Shown here: piece after piece, positions 39,674-49,032 of the stretch
Numbering within the stretch: position 1 is the first letter of the stretch
Layout of the letters: the number at the start of each line of letters is the position of its first letter
Origin: Flavobacteriaceae bacterium
GTDB taxonomy: Bacteria > Bacteroidota > Bacteroidia > Flavobacteriales > Flavobacteriaceae
Length of the DNA: 57,865 bases
Direction: 5' to 3'
Assembly (NCBI GenBank): GCA_947461795.1
Contig: CANHMG010000004.1
Span: forward strand, 1 to 57,865
Position numbers and translations under genes: made by a program
The notes under the pieces: generated by a model
Databases searched by the model: none
What the model was told of the DNA's origin: nothing
What the model saw: only the letters and a program-made list of their open reading frames with translations

Positions 39674-39700
39674 CTTGGCGTCTTAACGCCTTTGCGAGCA
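39674..39700. repeat. 'CTTTGCG-box'-like repeat directly upstream of metH
   Basis: cttggcgtcttaacgcctttgcgagca. Confidence 0.4.
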
Positions 39701-39707
39701 AAAAAAT

Positions 39708-40712
39708 ATGGCAACAATTCAACAAGCAATTCAAAACCGAATCCTCGTTCTCGACGGTGCCATGGGTACCATGCTGCAACGTCACAATTTCTCTGAAGAG
39801 GATTTTCGTGGACAACGATTCAAAGATTTTCCTCATTCCCTAAAAGGAAACAACGATTTACTATCCATCACGCAACCAGCTGCCATACGTGACGTTCACG
39901 CACAATATTTCGAAGCCGGTGCCGATATCGTAGAAACCAATACATTTTCAAGTACCACCATCGGAATGGCAGATTACCATCTCGAAGATTTGGTGTATGA
40001 CCTCAATTTTCAATCGGCTAAAATTGCCCGTGAAGTAGCAGACGAATTCACTGCTAAAAATCCAGATAAACCTCGATTCGTAGCAGGCTCGATTGGTCCA
40101 ACGAATAGAACGGCGAGCATGAGTCCAGATGTTAATGATCCGGGTTTTCGAGCCGTAACTTTCGATGACCTTCGTATTGCCTACAAACAACAAGTAGAAG
40201 CCTTAATGGATGGAGGTTGCGACTTACTACTAGTAGAAACTATCTTCGACACACTCAATGCCAAAGCGGCTTTGTTCGCTATCGAAGAAGTTAAAGAAGA
40301 ACGCAACATCGATATACCCATTATGGTTTCAGGAACGATTACCGACGCTTCAGGTAGAACACTTTCTGGTCAAACGGTCGAAGCTTTTCTGATTTCAATT
40401 TCCCATATTCCATTGTTAAGCGTCGGTTTCAATTGTGCACTGGGCGCCGATCAACTCAAACCCTATCTCAAAAGATTGGCAAGAAATACTTCTTTAAATA
40501 TTTCGGCACATCCGAATGCTGGATTGCCAAACGCCTTTGGTCAATACGATCAAACTGCCGCAGAAATGCAAGTGTTAATTCGAGAGTATTTAGAAGAAAA
40601 CTTAATCAATATCATTGGAGGTTGCTGCGGAACAACGCCGGAACACATCAAGTTGATTGCTGAAGTCGCAGCAGAATTCAAGCCTAGAACCATTTTAGAA
40701 ACGATCGAATAA
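39708..40712 (+). CDS. metH: homocysteine S-methyltransferase module of split methionine synthase
   Basis: [72 protein letters not shown]. Confidence 0.94.
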   Translation: MATIQQAIQNRILVLDGAMGTMLQRHNFSEEDFRGQRFKDFPHSLKGNNDLLSITQPAAIRDVHAQYFEAGADIVETNTFSSTTIGMADYHLEDLVYDLNFQSAKIAREVADEFTAKNPDKPRFVAGSIGPTNRTASMSPDVNDPGFRAVTFDDLRIAYKQQVEALMDGGCDLLLVETIFDTLNAKAALFAIEEVKEERNIDIPIMVSGTITDASGRTLSGQTVEAFLISISHIPLLSVGFNCALGADQLKPYLKRLARNTSLNISAHPNAGLPNAFGQYDQTAAEMQVLIREYLEENLINIIGGCCGTTPEHIKLIAEVAAEFKPRTILETIE

Positions 40713-40714
40713 CA

Positions 40715-43372
40715 ATGGAAAAAAAGTATCTAAAACTTTCAGGTCTCGAACCATTAATCATAACACCCGAGACGAATTTCGTAAATGTCGGTGAACGCAC
40801 CAACGTAACAGGTTCTCGTAAATTCCTACGATTAATTAAAGAAGAACGCTACGAAGAAGCATTGTCTGTTGCTCGTGATCAAGTAGAAGGCGGTGCCCAA
40901 ATCATCGATATTAATATGGATGAAGGTATGCTCGACGGGGTTCATGCGATGACGACTTTTTTAAATTTAATAGCATCTGAACCTGATATTTCACGTGTTC
41001 CAGTCATGATCGATAGCTCAAAATGGGAAATCATCGAAGCCGGTTTGAAAGTCGCTCAAGGAAAATGTGTCGTCAATTCTATCTCGCTAAAAGAAGGGGA
41101 AGCCGCTTTTGTTCACCATGCCAAATTGGTCAAACGATACGGAGCCGCCGTAATTGTAATGGCTTTCGACGAAAAAGGTCAAGCCGATAATTACGAAAGA
41201 CGCATCGAAATTTGCAAACGTTCGTATGATATTCTTGTGAATGAAGTAGGTTTTCCGGCTGAAGATATCATCTTCGACCCGAATATATTTCCTGTTGCCA
41301 CCGGAATGGACGAGCATAAATTAAATGCACTCGATTTCTTCCACGCCACCAAATGGATAAGAGAAAATCTGCCGTATGCACACATAAGTGGAGGTGTTAG
41401 CAATGTCTCGTTTTCCTTTAGAGGTAATGATAAAGTGCGCGAAGCCATGCACTCCGTTTTCTTGTATCATGCCATTCAAAATGGGATGACGATGGGAATT
41501 GTAAACCCGGAAATGCTGGAAGTATATGACGAAATTCCAAAAGATTTACTCGAACATGTTGAAGATGTATTACTCAATAGAAGGGAAGATGCCACAGAAC
41601 GGTTACTCGATTTTGCTGAAAATGTAAAAGGGGATGCCAAAAGCAATGAGAAAGCAATTCAAGAATGGCGTTCGGGAACAATTCAAGAAAGATTAACCCA
41701 TTCTTTGGTAAAAGGAATTGATGAGTTTATAGAAATAGATATTGAAGAAGCAAGGTTAGCAGCCGCAAAACCTATTGAAGTCATCGAAATTAATTTGATG
41801 GCGGGCATGAATGTCGTGGGTGATTTGTTTGGGTCAGGAAAAATGTTCTTGCCTCAAGTGGTAAAATCTGCACGTGTCATGAAAAAAGCGGTAGCTTATT
41901 TATTGCCTTTTATCGAAGCGCAGAAAGACGGAAAATCGTCATCTGCAGGTAAAATTTTAATGGCAACCGTAAAAGGCGATGTACATGATATCGGGAAAAA
42001 CATTGTTTCAGTAGTTTTAGGTTGTAATAATTATGAAATCATTGATTTGGGTGTGATGGTGCAACCAGAAAGAATCATCGAAATGGCCATCAAAGAAAAT
42101 GTAGATATTATCGGTTTAAGCGGATTGATAACGCCATCCTTAGATGAAATGGTTTATCTCGCGAAAGAATTAAACAAACTCAATATCAAAATTCCAATTA
42201 TGATTGGAGGCGCGACAACTTCTCGTGCGCATACTGCCGTGAAAATTGCCCCTGAGTATAATGAAACTGTGGTGCATGTCAACGATGCGTCACGTGCTGT
42301 AACTGTTGCAGGAAATTTATTAAACGCAGATAATTTAGACTATTCAAAAGCATTGCGATCGGAATACGACGAGTTACGTGAAGGTTATTTGAATCGAAGT
42401 CGTGACAAGAATTTTCTAACGATAGAACAAGCTCGATTGAATAAACTGAAATTAGACTGGGAAAATTTTAATCCAAAAAAACCTAATTTCATTGGGTCAA
42501 AAACAATAGAAGTTGAAATTGAAACCCTGATTCCGTACATCGACTGGACGCCTTTTTTCAGAACTTGGGAATTGTTTGGGAAGTATCCCGCCATTTTGAC
42601 TGATGAAGTGGTAGGGGAACAAGCAACGGACGTTTTTAAGGATGCTCAAGAAATGTTGGGTCAAATTTTGAAAGAAAACAAACTCACCGCCAAAGGGATT
42701 TATGGTATTTTCCCTGCCAACACAATCCATGATGATGATATTGAAATTACAACAGAACAGAGCATAAAATTCTTGACACTTCGCCAACAATCTCAAAAAA
42801 CGAAAGGCGCTTTCAATATGGCGTTAGCTGATTTTGTAGCTCCAAAAGATTCTGGCAAACAGGATTATATGGGATGCTTTTGTGTCACAACTGGTTTTGG
42901 AGTAGACGAATGGGCCGCTGAATTTGAAAAAAATCTAGACGATTACAACTCCATCATGATCAAAGCCCTAGCGGATCGTTTGGCGGAAGCATTTGCGGAA
43001 TATTTGCATGAGAAAGTCCGTAAAGAAATTTGGGGTTACGCAGCCGATGAAAACCTTGATAAAGTCGATTTGATCGAAGAAGAATACAAAGGCATTCGCC
43101 CTGCACCAGGATATCCAGCCTGTCCTGATCATCTTGAGAAACCAACGATTTGGAAACTCTTGAAAGTCGAAGAAGAAATTGGCGTTAAACTTACCGAAAG
43201 TATGGCGATGTGGCCAGCATCTTCTGTATCTGGGTATTATTTCGGAAATCCAGAAAGCAAGTATTTTGGTTTGGGAAAAATCAAAGAAGATCAAGTCATC
43301 GATTACGCCAAACGAAGAAGTATCAGTACAGAACAAGCCACTAAATGGCTTAACCCGAATATAGCAGATTAA
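40715..43372 (+). CDS. metH: methionine synthase, pterin-, cobalamin-binding and reactivation modules
   Basis: [76 protein letters not shown]. Confidence 0.95.
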   Translation: MEKKYLKLSGLEPLIITPETNFVNVGERTNVTGSRKFLRLIKEERYEEALSVARDQVEGGAQIIDINMDEGMLDGVHAMTTFLNLIASEPDISRVPVMIDSSKWEIIEAGLKVAQGKCVVNSISLKEGEAAFVHHAKLVKRYGAAVIVMAFDEKGQADNYERRIEICKRSYDILVNEVGFPAEDIIFDPNIFPVATGMDEHKLNALDFFHATKWIRENLPYAHISGGVSNVSFSFRGNDKVREAMHSVFLYHAIQNGMTMGIVNPEMLEVYDEIPKDLLEHVEDVLLNRREDATERLLDFAENVKGDAKSNEKAIQEWRSGTIQERLTHSLVKGIDEFIEIDIEEARLAAAKPIEVIEINLMAGMNVVGDLFGSGKMFLPQVVKSARVMKKAVAYLLPFIEAQKDGKSSSAGKILMATVKGDVHDIGKNIVSVVLGCNNYEIIDLGVMVQPERIIEMAIKENVDIIGLSGLITPSLDEMVYLAKELNKLNIKIPIMIGGATTSRAHTAVKIAPEYNETVVHVNDASRAVTVAGNLLNADNLDYSKALRSEYDELREGYLNRSRDKNFLTIEQARLNKLKLDWENFNPKKPNFIGSKTIEVEIETLIPYIDWTPFFRTWELFGKYPAILTDEVVGEQATDVFKDAQEMLGQILKENKLTAKGIYGIFPANTIHDDDIEITTEQSIKFLTLRQQSQKTKGAFNMALADFVAPKDSGKQDYMGCFCVTTGFGVDEWAAEFEKNLDDYNSIMIKALADRLAEAFAEYLHEKVRKEIWGYAADENLDKVDLIEEEYKGIRPAPGYPACPDHLEKPTIWKLLKVEEEIGVKLTESMAMWPASSVSGYYFGNPESKYFGLGKIKEDQVIDYAKRRSISTEQATKWLNPNIAD

Positions 43373-43444
43373 GAACAGTTGTCCGTTAATAGTTGCAGTT
43401 TTTACAGCTCACAACTTACAACTCACAACTCACAACTAAAAAAC

Positions 43445-44401
43445 ATGAAAGTAACCCAACACATAGAAAACGCTCAAGGAAAACCCTTATTCTCCTTCGA
43501 AATTTTACCGCCTTTGAAAGGGCAAAACATTCAATCTATTTTTGACAGTATTGATCCGTTAATGGAGTTCAATCCACCATTTATCGATGTAACATACCAT
43601 CGTGAAGAATACGAATTCAAAGAATTGCCAAGTGGCTTGTTGCAAAAGAAAATTGTCAAGAAACGTCCAGGAACGGTTGGCATTTGTGCGGGGATTCAAA
43701 ACAAATATACTGTAGATGCGATTCCACATATTTTGTGTGGAGGATTCTCCAAAGAAGACACCGAAAACTTACTCATCGATTTGGATTTCTTAGGCATCGA
43801 TAATGTTGTAGCTCTTCGTGGCGATGCTTTGAAAACTGAAACGTATTTCAAACCTGAAAAAGACGGCAATGAATACGCCACGGATTTAGTTTTACAAATC
43901 AATAATTTGAATAATGGGATTTATTTGGATGAAGATTTGCAAAACACTTCCAAAACTAATTTTTGTATTGGAGTTGCGGGTTATCCAGAAAAACATATGG
44001 AAGCGCCAAGTTTAGATAGTGACATTCATTTTTTAAAACAAAAAATAAAAAACGGTGCCGAATATATTATTACTCAGATGTTTTTCGACAATCAAAAGTT
44101 TTTCGACTTTGTTGCTAAATGTAGAACGGCAGGTATAACAGTTCCTATTATTCCAGGTTTAAAACCAATTGCAACAAAAAAACAACTAAACTTAATTCCA
44201 CATCGTTTTAGTCTAGAATTGCCTGACGATTTGATTATGGCGGTGGTGAAAGCCAAAGACAACGATGCAGTAAAACAAATCGGAATCGAATGGTGTATCG
44301 AACAAAGTAAAAGTTTGGTGTCAGCTGGAATTCCAGTATTGCATTATTATTCGATGGGTAAAGCGGAGAATATTAAGGCGATTGCAAAGGAAATATTTTA
44401 A
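43445..44401 (+). CDS. metF: methylenetetrahydrofolate reductase
   Basis: ORF 43379..44401, start MKVTQHIENAQGKPLFSFEILPPLKG at 43445; NVVALRGDALKTE; GVAGYPEKHMEAPSLDSDIHFLKQKIKNGAEYIITQMFFDN. Confidence 0.94.
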   Translation: MKVTQHIENAQGKPLFSFEILPPLKGQNIQSIFDSIDPLMEFNPPFIDVTYHREEYEFKELPSGLLQKKIVKKRPGTVGICAGIQNKYTVDAIPHILCGGFSKEDTENLLIDLDFLGIDNVVALRGDALKTETYFKPEKDGNEYATDLVLQINNLNNGIYLDEDLQNTSKTNFCIGVAGYPEKHMEAPSLDSDIHFLKQKIKNGAEYIITQMFFDNQKFFDFVAKCRTAGITVPIIPGLKPIATKKQLNLIPHRFSLELPDDLIMAVVKAKDNDAVKQIGIEWCIEQSKSLVSAGIPVLHYYSMGKAENIKAIAKEIF

Positions 44402-44435
44402 TAAAAAGAATATATTTACGACTTTATTAAAGTAA

Positions 44436-45530
44436 ATGAGAAAGTGTTTTTGTGTTTTGATAGTATTGATGAATTCTGTTGTATTTGGCCAACAATTGGA
44501 GGACACAAATTCATTTGAAATTTACCAATTACGCGGAAACATTCTACCACACTCTAAGGAATTGTATCATTTAATTACAGGCCATCCAGAAGGTGTCATG
44601 GTTAGTTTTTCTAAAAAAACCCATGGTAAAGAGGCGTGGCAAAAACTCTATAATTATCCAGATTATGGAGGTTATTTTTTATATCAAGACTTTAAAAACG
44701 AAATTCTAGGGAAAAACTACGCTATTGGAGCGCATTATAATTTCTATTTCTTACATAGAAAATTACAATTCAAAATTGCACAAGGAATTGCCATGACTAC
44801 CAATCCTTATGATAAAGTCGACAATAGTAAAAACAGAGCGTTTGGTTCTAAATATATGGGCAACACCAACTTTATGCTTAATTTTAAAAAAGAAAATTTA
44901 GCGGACGGTTTCGGATTGGAAGCAGGTTTCTTCTTTACACATTATTCTAATGGTAGATTCAAATCACCCAATAGCGGAATCAATACCTACGGAATAAATC
45001 TTGGACTTAATTATAATTTTTGCAAGTCCAAACCCAAAATTATAGACACGGTTACTGTTAGTTTAAAGTTTAATGAACCGATAAAATTTAATTTCGTTTT
45101 TCGAACCGGATTTAACGAAAGTATTACTATCGGAAGTGGTCAAAAACCATTCTACCATATTGGTTTTTATGCCGACAAACGAATCAATAAAAAGAGCGCT
45201 CTTCAATTGGGAGCGGATTTGTTCTTAACTACTTCAATCAAAGAGTATATTGTTTACCGATCCATAGCTTATCCAGAAGACCATATAGATCGCAATACCG
45301 ATTATAAAAGAATTGGTTTATTTATCGGACATGAATTATTTATTAATAAGATTTCTCTAGAAACACAAGTAGGATATTATGTATATCGCCCTTTTGACCT
45401 AGATGTTCCAATATACGATCGTTTAGGAATGAAGTACTATTGGACACCTAAAATATATTCTGGAGTTGCTGTAAAAACACATGGGTTTTTAGCCGAAGCT
45501 ACCGAGTTTTCCGTAGGTATTCGCTTATAA
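44436..45530 (+). CDS. acyloxyacyl hydrolase / lipid A deacylase PagL-like outer membrane protein
   Basis: Signal peptide; GFGLEAGFFFTHYSNGRFKSPNSGINTYGINLGLNYNF (PagL-like H-S motif). Confidence 0.75.
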   Translation: MRKCFCVLIVLMNSVVFGQQLEDTNSFEIYQLRGNILPHSKELYHLITGHPEGVMVSFSKKTHGKEAWQKLYNYPDYGGYFLYQDFKNEILGKNYAIGAHYNFYFLHRKLQFKIAQGIAMTTNPYDKVDNSKNRAFGSKYMGNTNFMLNFKKENLADGFGLEAGFFFTHYSNGRFKSPNSGINTYGINLGLNYNFCKSKPKIIDTVTVSLKFNEPIKFNFVFRTGFNESITIGSGQKPFYHIGFYADKRINKKSALQLGADLFLTTSIKEYIVYRSIAYPEDHIDRNTDYKRIGLFIGHELFINKISLETQVGYYVYRPFDLDVPIYDRLGMKYYWTPKIYSGVAVKTHGFLAEATEFSVGIRL

Positions 45531-45539
45531 TAATTGACA

Positions 45540-46292
45540 ATGAAAAAATGTATTCTTCTTTTTAGTATTCTTCTACTTTTCATTCATTGTGAAAAGCCAT
45601 ACGATTGTATCAAATCAAGTGGTCCTATCAAATCAAAAGTTTTTGAAGGACTCACTTTTACTAAATTACTTGTCAATAAAAGAATTGCAGTGGTCATCAC
45701 CGAGGGTCCAGAGTATATAGTTGAAGTAAAAACAGGAGAGAATTTAATCAACGATATTGAGGTTACAGTTTCTGGCGATTTATTGACGCTCACCGACAAT
45801 ACGAGCTGTAATTGGGTTCGAGATTACGGCGAAACTATAGTCTATATTACGGCGCCTAACATTACGCAAATTAATTCAAAAACAGAGCAAAATATATCTT
45901 CAAACGGTGTGCTTCATTTTCCACGTTTACATATTTTTTCTACCAACGAAATTGATGGCTATGCAGGAGCAGGAACTGGGGATTATTATTTATCGATAGA
46001 CAATGAAAACTTAATAGTTGAAAACAATGATTTAGGTCGCTATTTCATTACAGGAAATACAGACTTATTACAGGTTAGTTTCTGGGAAAATGGAGGCGTT
46101 TTTCACGGCGAAAATTTATTTGCCAATACCATCAATTTTTACCACCGTGGCAGTAATGATTTGTTCATTCGTCCAACCAATTTCTTAAATGGGGATATAT
46201 ATAATGTTGGAGATGTCAATTGCTACTCGCGTCCACCTGCTGAAAATGTTCATGTCACAGAACATTATCGTGGGAGTTTAATTTATCGTTAG
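45540..46292 (+). CDS. DUF2807 / head GIN domain-like lipoprotein
   Basis: Lipobox LLLFIHCEKPYDC; FTKLLVNKRIAVVITEGPEYIVEVKTGENLINDIEVTVSGDLLTLTDN. Confidence 0.75.
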   Translation: MKKCILLFSILLLFIHCEKPYDCIKSSGPIKSKVFEGLTFTKLLVNKRIAVVITEGPEYIVEVKTGENLINDIEVTVSGDLLTLTDNTSCNWVRDYGETIVYITAPNITQINSKTEQNISSNGVLHFPRLHIFSTNEIDGYAGAGTGDYYLSIDNENLIVENNDLGRYFITGNTDLLQVSFWENGGVFHGENLFANTINFYHRGSNDLFIRPTNFLNGDIYNVGDVNCYSRPPAENVHVTEHYRGSLIYR

Positions 46293-46297
46293 TTTTT

Positions 46298-46410
46298 TTA
46301 GGAGCTTTTTCCAGCTGTTCACTATATCTTTTTTGTTTTGTCAGCCCGAGCGCAGTCGAGTGGTTTTTTCTAAAACAAAAAAGGATGCCGCTGCCATCTG
46401 GGCTAGGCAA
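46298..46410 (+). repeat. dispersed intergenic hairpin repeat, copy g, with a nested palindrome in its loop
   Basis: ttaggagctttttccagctgttcactatatCTTTTTTGTTTTgtcagcccgagcgcagtcgagtggttttttctAAAACAAAAAAGgatgccgctgccatctgggctag. Confidence 0.85.
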
Positions 46411-46457
46411 TAACTTTCAATTGACAAATGGATAAAAATATTCTTTGATAGCAAACA

Positions 46458-47825
46458 CTATTCTTTTAAAAGTTTTGTTTGAAAAAGTTCATTTTCAGTT
46501 TCGTATTTTAAAAGATACATTCCTGAACTTAATTCAGACACCGAAAGTACATCGCCATTAATGATTGTTGATTTTATCAATCGCCCATTCAGGTCATATA
46601 TAAAAACAGATTTGACTTTTTGAGAAAAAGTAATAATGTTTGAAGCTGGATTGGGTGAAACGGTACTATTTGCTTGGTTTGTAAACGCTTCGTTACTTAA
46701 AGGACTACAAAGTACATTTGTTAAAACCGCTTTGTCAACATTGGTTCCGTCTCCTAATTGTCCGTAGAGATTATACCCACAACCAAAAAGACGCCCGTCT
46801 AATTTTGTTATTACCGAATGATTGCCACCTGCAGCAACACTTTTCCAATCTGAATCACTACTTATTTGGTTAGGGACATTATCATTTCCTCCCAATTGGT
46901 TAGTCAATTGTCCAAAACCGTTATAACCCCAACCCCAAAGCGTATGATCGGCTTTTATGCCTATTGAAGAAAGTCCAGAAATACAAACGCTTATCCATTG
47001 ATCCGTTCCTATTTGAACGGGTGCGATTTTATCGATGTAAGTACCATCTCCTATTTCTCCCAAATTGTTTTTTCCCCAAGCCCATAGTGTACCATCTGTT
47101 TTAATTCCTAATACAGTATAAGGTCCAGCAGAAATATATTTCCAATTGTTAGCAGTTCCAACTTGTACCGGAGTATACGAAGCATTAAGATTCCCATATC
47201 CTAACTGACCGTACGTGTTATCACCCCATGACCATAACGTTCCGTTTTCTTTTATTGCATAGGAGCTCATAAATCCTCCGCCAGCTACAAACTTCCATGC
47301 CTCACTGCTAATTAGAGTTGGTTCCAACCTAGTAATCGTAGTGCCATCGCCCAATTGTCCGCTAAAATTATAACCCCATGACCACAACGAATTATCCGTT
47401 TTAACTCCCAAACAAGATGAAAATCCAGCTGAAACAGATTTCCAAAAAGAGTCTCCCAATCGTATTGGTATAGGCTGAATTATAGTAGTTCCATTTCCTA
47501 GTTGCCCATCATAATTGTATCCCCAACCCCACAGTGCCCCATCAGTTTTTAAGGCCAAAGAATGTCCATAATTAGCGGTAATAATTTCCCAATCAGTGGC
47601 GGTGCTTATTTGGTAAGGAGTATATCGATTAAAGTTAGTTCCATCACCTAAAGAACTTTCAAAATTTCTTCCCCAAGTCCAAAGCGTTCCATCATTCTTA
47701 ATAGCTGTTGTCCGATTTTCGCCAGCAGTAATAGTTCGCCAACATTGAGCTTTGGCAGTACTTAAACCTAAAATGGTGCAGAAAATAAATGTAAAAGTCT
47801 TGAGAGTACGTAGTTTAAATTTCAT
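46458..47825 (-). CDS. T9SS-sorted RCC1-repeat protein
   Basis: Repeated KTDGTLWAWGxNxxGQLGDGTxxxxxxPxQI units plus C-terminal SPNPASNIITF...DLNGRLIKS...SGMYLLKYE. Confidence 0.9.
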   Translation of the reverse strand: MKFKLRTLKTFTFIFCTILGLSTAKAQCWRTITAGENRTTAIKNDGTLWTWGRNFESSLGDGTNFNRYTPYQISTATDWEIITANYGHSLALKTDGALWGWGYNYDGQLGNGTTIIQPIPIRLGDSFWKSVSAGFSSCLGVKTDNSLWSWGYNFSGQLGDGTTITRLEPTLISSEAWKFVAGGGFMSSYAIKENGTLWSWGDNTYGQLGYGNLNASYTPVQVGTANNWKYISAGPYTVLGIKTDGTLWAWGKNNLGEIGDGTYIDKIAPVQIGTDQWISVCISGLSSIGIKADHTLWGWGYNGFGQLTNQLGGNDNVPNQISSDSDWKSVAAGGNHSVITKLDGRLFGCGYNLYGQLGDGTNVDKAVLTNVLCSPLSNEAFTNQANSTVSPNPASNIITFSQKVKSVFIYDLNGRLIKSTIINGDVLSVSELSSGMYLLKYETENELFQTKLLKE

Positions 47826-47867
47826 AGTTTATTTTATTTAATGCTCGTTTATTCAATTTCAATAAAC

Positions 47868-48770
47868 TTACAACTTCTTCGTCACTTCTCGAAACAAACT
47901 TTCTAAATTCTTGTTTCTTAAATTGAGTTGTAACGTTTTCAATCCATGTTCTTGAGCAAAATCAAAAACTACGGGACGCATATCTTGGTCGGATATAAAG
48001 GTTAATTCCCAAATATTTCCATTGCTATTATTTGAGCTAATCAAATTCGGTATCGCTGCAATAATCTCCGTATCGATTGTTTTATCAAATTCAACTTCTA
48101 TAATTTGTTCTTCCCCTTTTGATTGTATTGTATCTATTTTCTTATCCGTAACAATTTTACCGCCATCAATAATAATCACTCGATCGCAAATGGCTTCTAC
48201 TTCTTGCATTATATGAGTGGAAAGAAAAACCGTTTTGTCTTTACCAACATTTCGAATCACATTTCGAATCTCCACAAGTTGATTCGGGTCTAAACCTGTT
48301 GTAGGTTCATCCAATATCAAAACATCAGGATTATGCAGTAATGCATTTGCTAAACCAACTCTTTGGCGATATCCTTTCGATAATTGGCCGATTTTCTTAT
48401 GACGTTCAGACATTAAGCCGGTTAAGAGAATCACTTCCTCAATTCGGTTTTTAGAGACTCCATAAACATTGGCATTGAATTCTAAATATTCACGAACATA
48501 CAAATCCAAATACAAAGGATTGTGCTCTGGCAAATATCCAATCGATTGTTGCACTAACAAAGGTTGAGTTTTTACATCATAGCCATTCACAAAAGCTTGA
48601 CCTTCATCAGCAGATAAATAAGTCGTCAGGATTTTCATCAATGTCGATTTTCCAGCACCATTGGGTCCCAAAAAACCAACGATTTCTCCTTTCTGAATCG
48701 TAAAGGAAACTTGGTTTAATGCTTTTTGAGCACCATAACTTTTAGAAAGAACACGAACTTCTATCGACAT
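47868..48770 (-). CDS. gldA: gliding-motility-associated ABC transporter ATP-binding subunit GldA
   Basis: ORF 47868..48887; MSIEVRVLSKSYGAQKALNQVSFTIQKGEIVGFLGPNGAGKSTLMKILTTYL start at 48770; LSKGYRQRVGLANALLHNPDVLILDEPTTGLDPNQLVEIR. Confidence 0.88.
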   Translation of the reverse strand: MSIEVRVLSKSYGAQKALNQVSFTIQKGEIVGFLGPNGAGKSTLMKILTTYLSADEGQAFVNGYDVKTQPLLVQQSIGYLPEHNPLYLDLYVREYLEFNANVYGVSKNRIEEVILLTGLMSERHKKIGQLSKGYRQRVGLANALLHNPDVLILDEPTTGLDPNQLVEIRNVIRNVGKDKTVFLSTHIMQEVEAICDRVIIIDGGKIVTDKKIDTIQSKGEEQIIEVEFDKTIDTEIIAAIPNLISSNNSNGNIWELTFISDQDMRPVVFDFAQEHGLKTLQLNLRNKNLESLFREVTKKL

Positions 48771-48885
48771 ATATTTTGATTTGAAACAAAAGTAAAGAAT
48801 ACTCAAGGAAATTTTCAAAAAAAAATAATCTTTTGTGAAAGCGTAAACATTTTTTTTTACTTTAGCAATCCAATTATTGTTACCC

Positions 48886-48966
48886 ATGTTGAATAACCGT
48901 TTCTATTTTAGCAATTCACTTTATTTCTTCTGCAAAGAAGCAAGGGATTGTGGTATGGTTATTTGA
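48886..48966 (+). CDS. putative Phe/Tyr-rich attenuation leader peptide (26 aa)
   Basis: ATG TTG AAT AAC CGT TTC TAT TTT AGC AAT TCA CTT TAT TTC TTC TGC AAA GAA GCA AGG GAT TGT GGT ATG GTT ATT TGA = MLNNRFYFSNSLYFFCKEARDCGMVI*; below the 60-aa cutoff of the supplied ORF track. Confidence 0.8.
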   Translation: MLNNRFYFSNSLYFFCKEARDCGMVI

Positions 48967-48991
48967 AAAATTATTAATTCAAAAAATATAC

Positions 48992-49021
48992 AAATCCCGA
49001 TGCGAATCGGGATTTTTTTTT
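48992..49021 (+). terminator. intrinsic terminator (attenuator) 5' of pheA
   Basis: aaatcccgat-gcga-atcgggattttttttt; 10-bp stem plus T-run, 12 nt before the pheA ATG. Confidence 0.88.
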
Positions 49022-49032
49022 AGCATTTTTAT

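Noticed and set aside
40712-40715. Possible sequencing frameshift splitting metH
   Set aside because: Both ORFs have plausible starts and stops in a tight TAACAATG junction and all motifs are intact, so a real gene split is more likely.
43379-43444. N-terminal extension of metF (MSVNSCSFYSSQLTTHNSQLKN)
   Set aside because: Translated tandem repeat; a normal MetF start MKVTQHIENAQGKPLFSFEILPP follows at 43445.
48771-48887. N-terminal extension of the gldA ORF (MGNNNWIAKVKKNVYAFTKDYF...)
   Set aside because: The conserved ABC start MSIEVRVLSKSYG begins at 48770; the extension runs through a promoter-like region and meets the leader ORF on the opposite strand.
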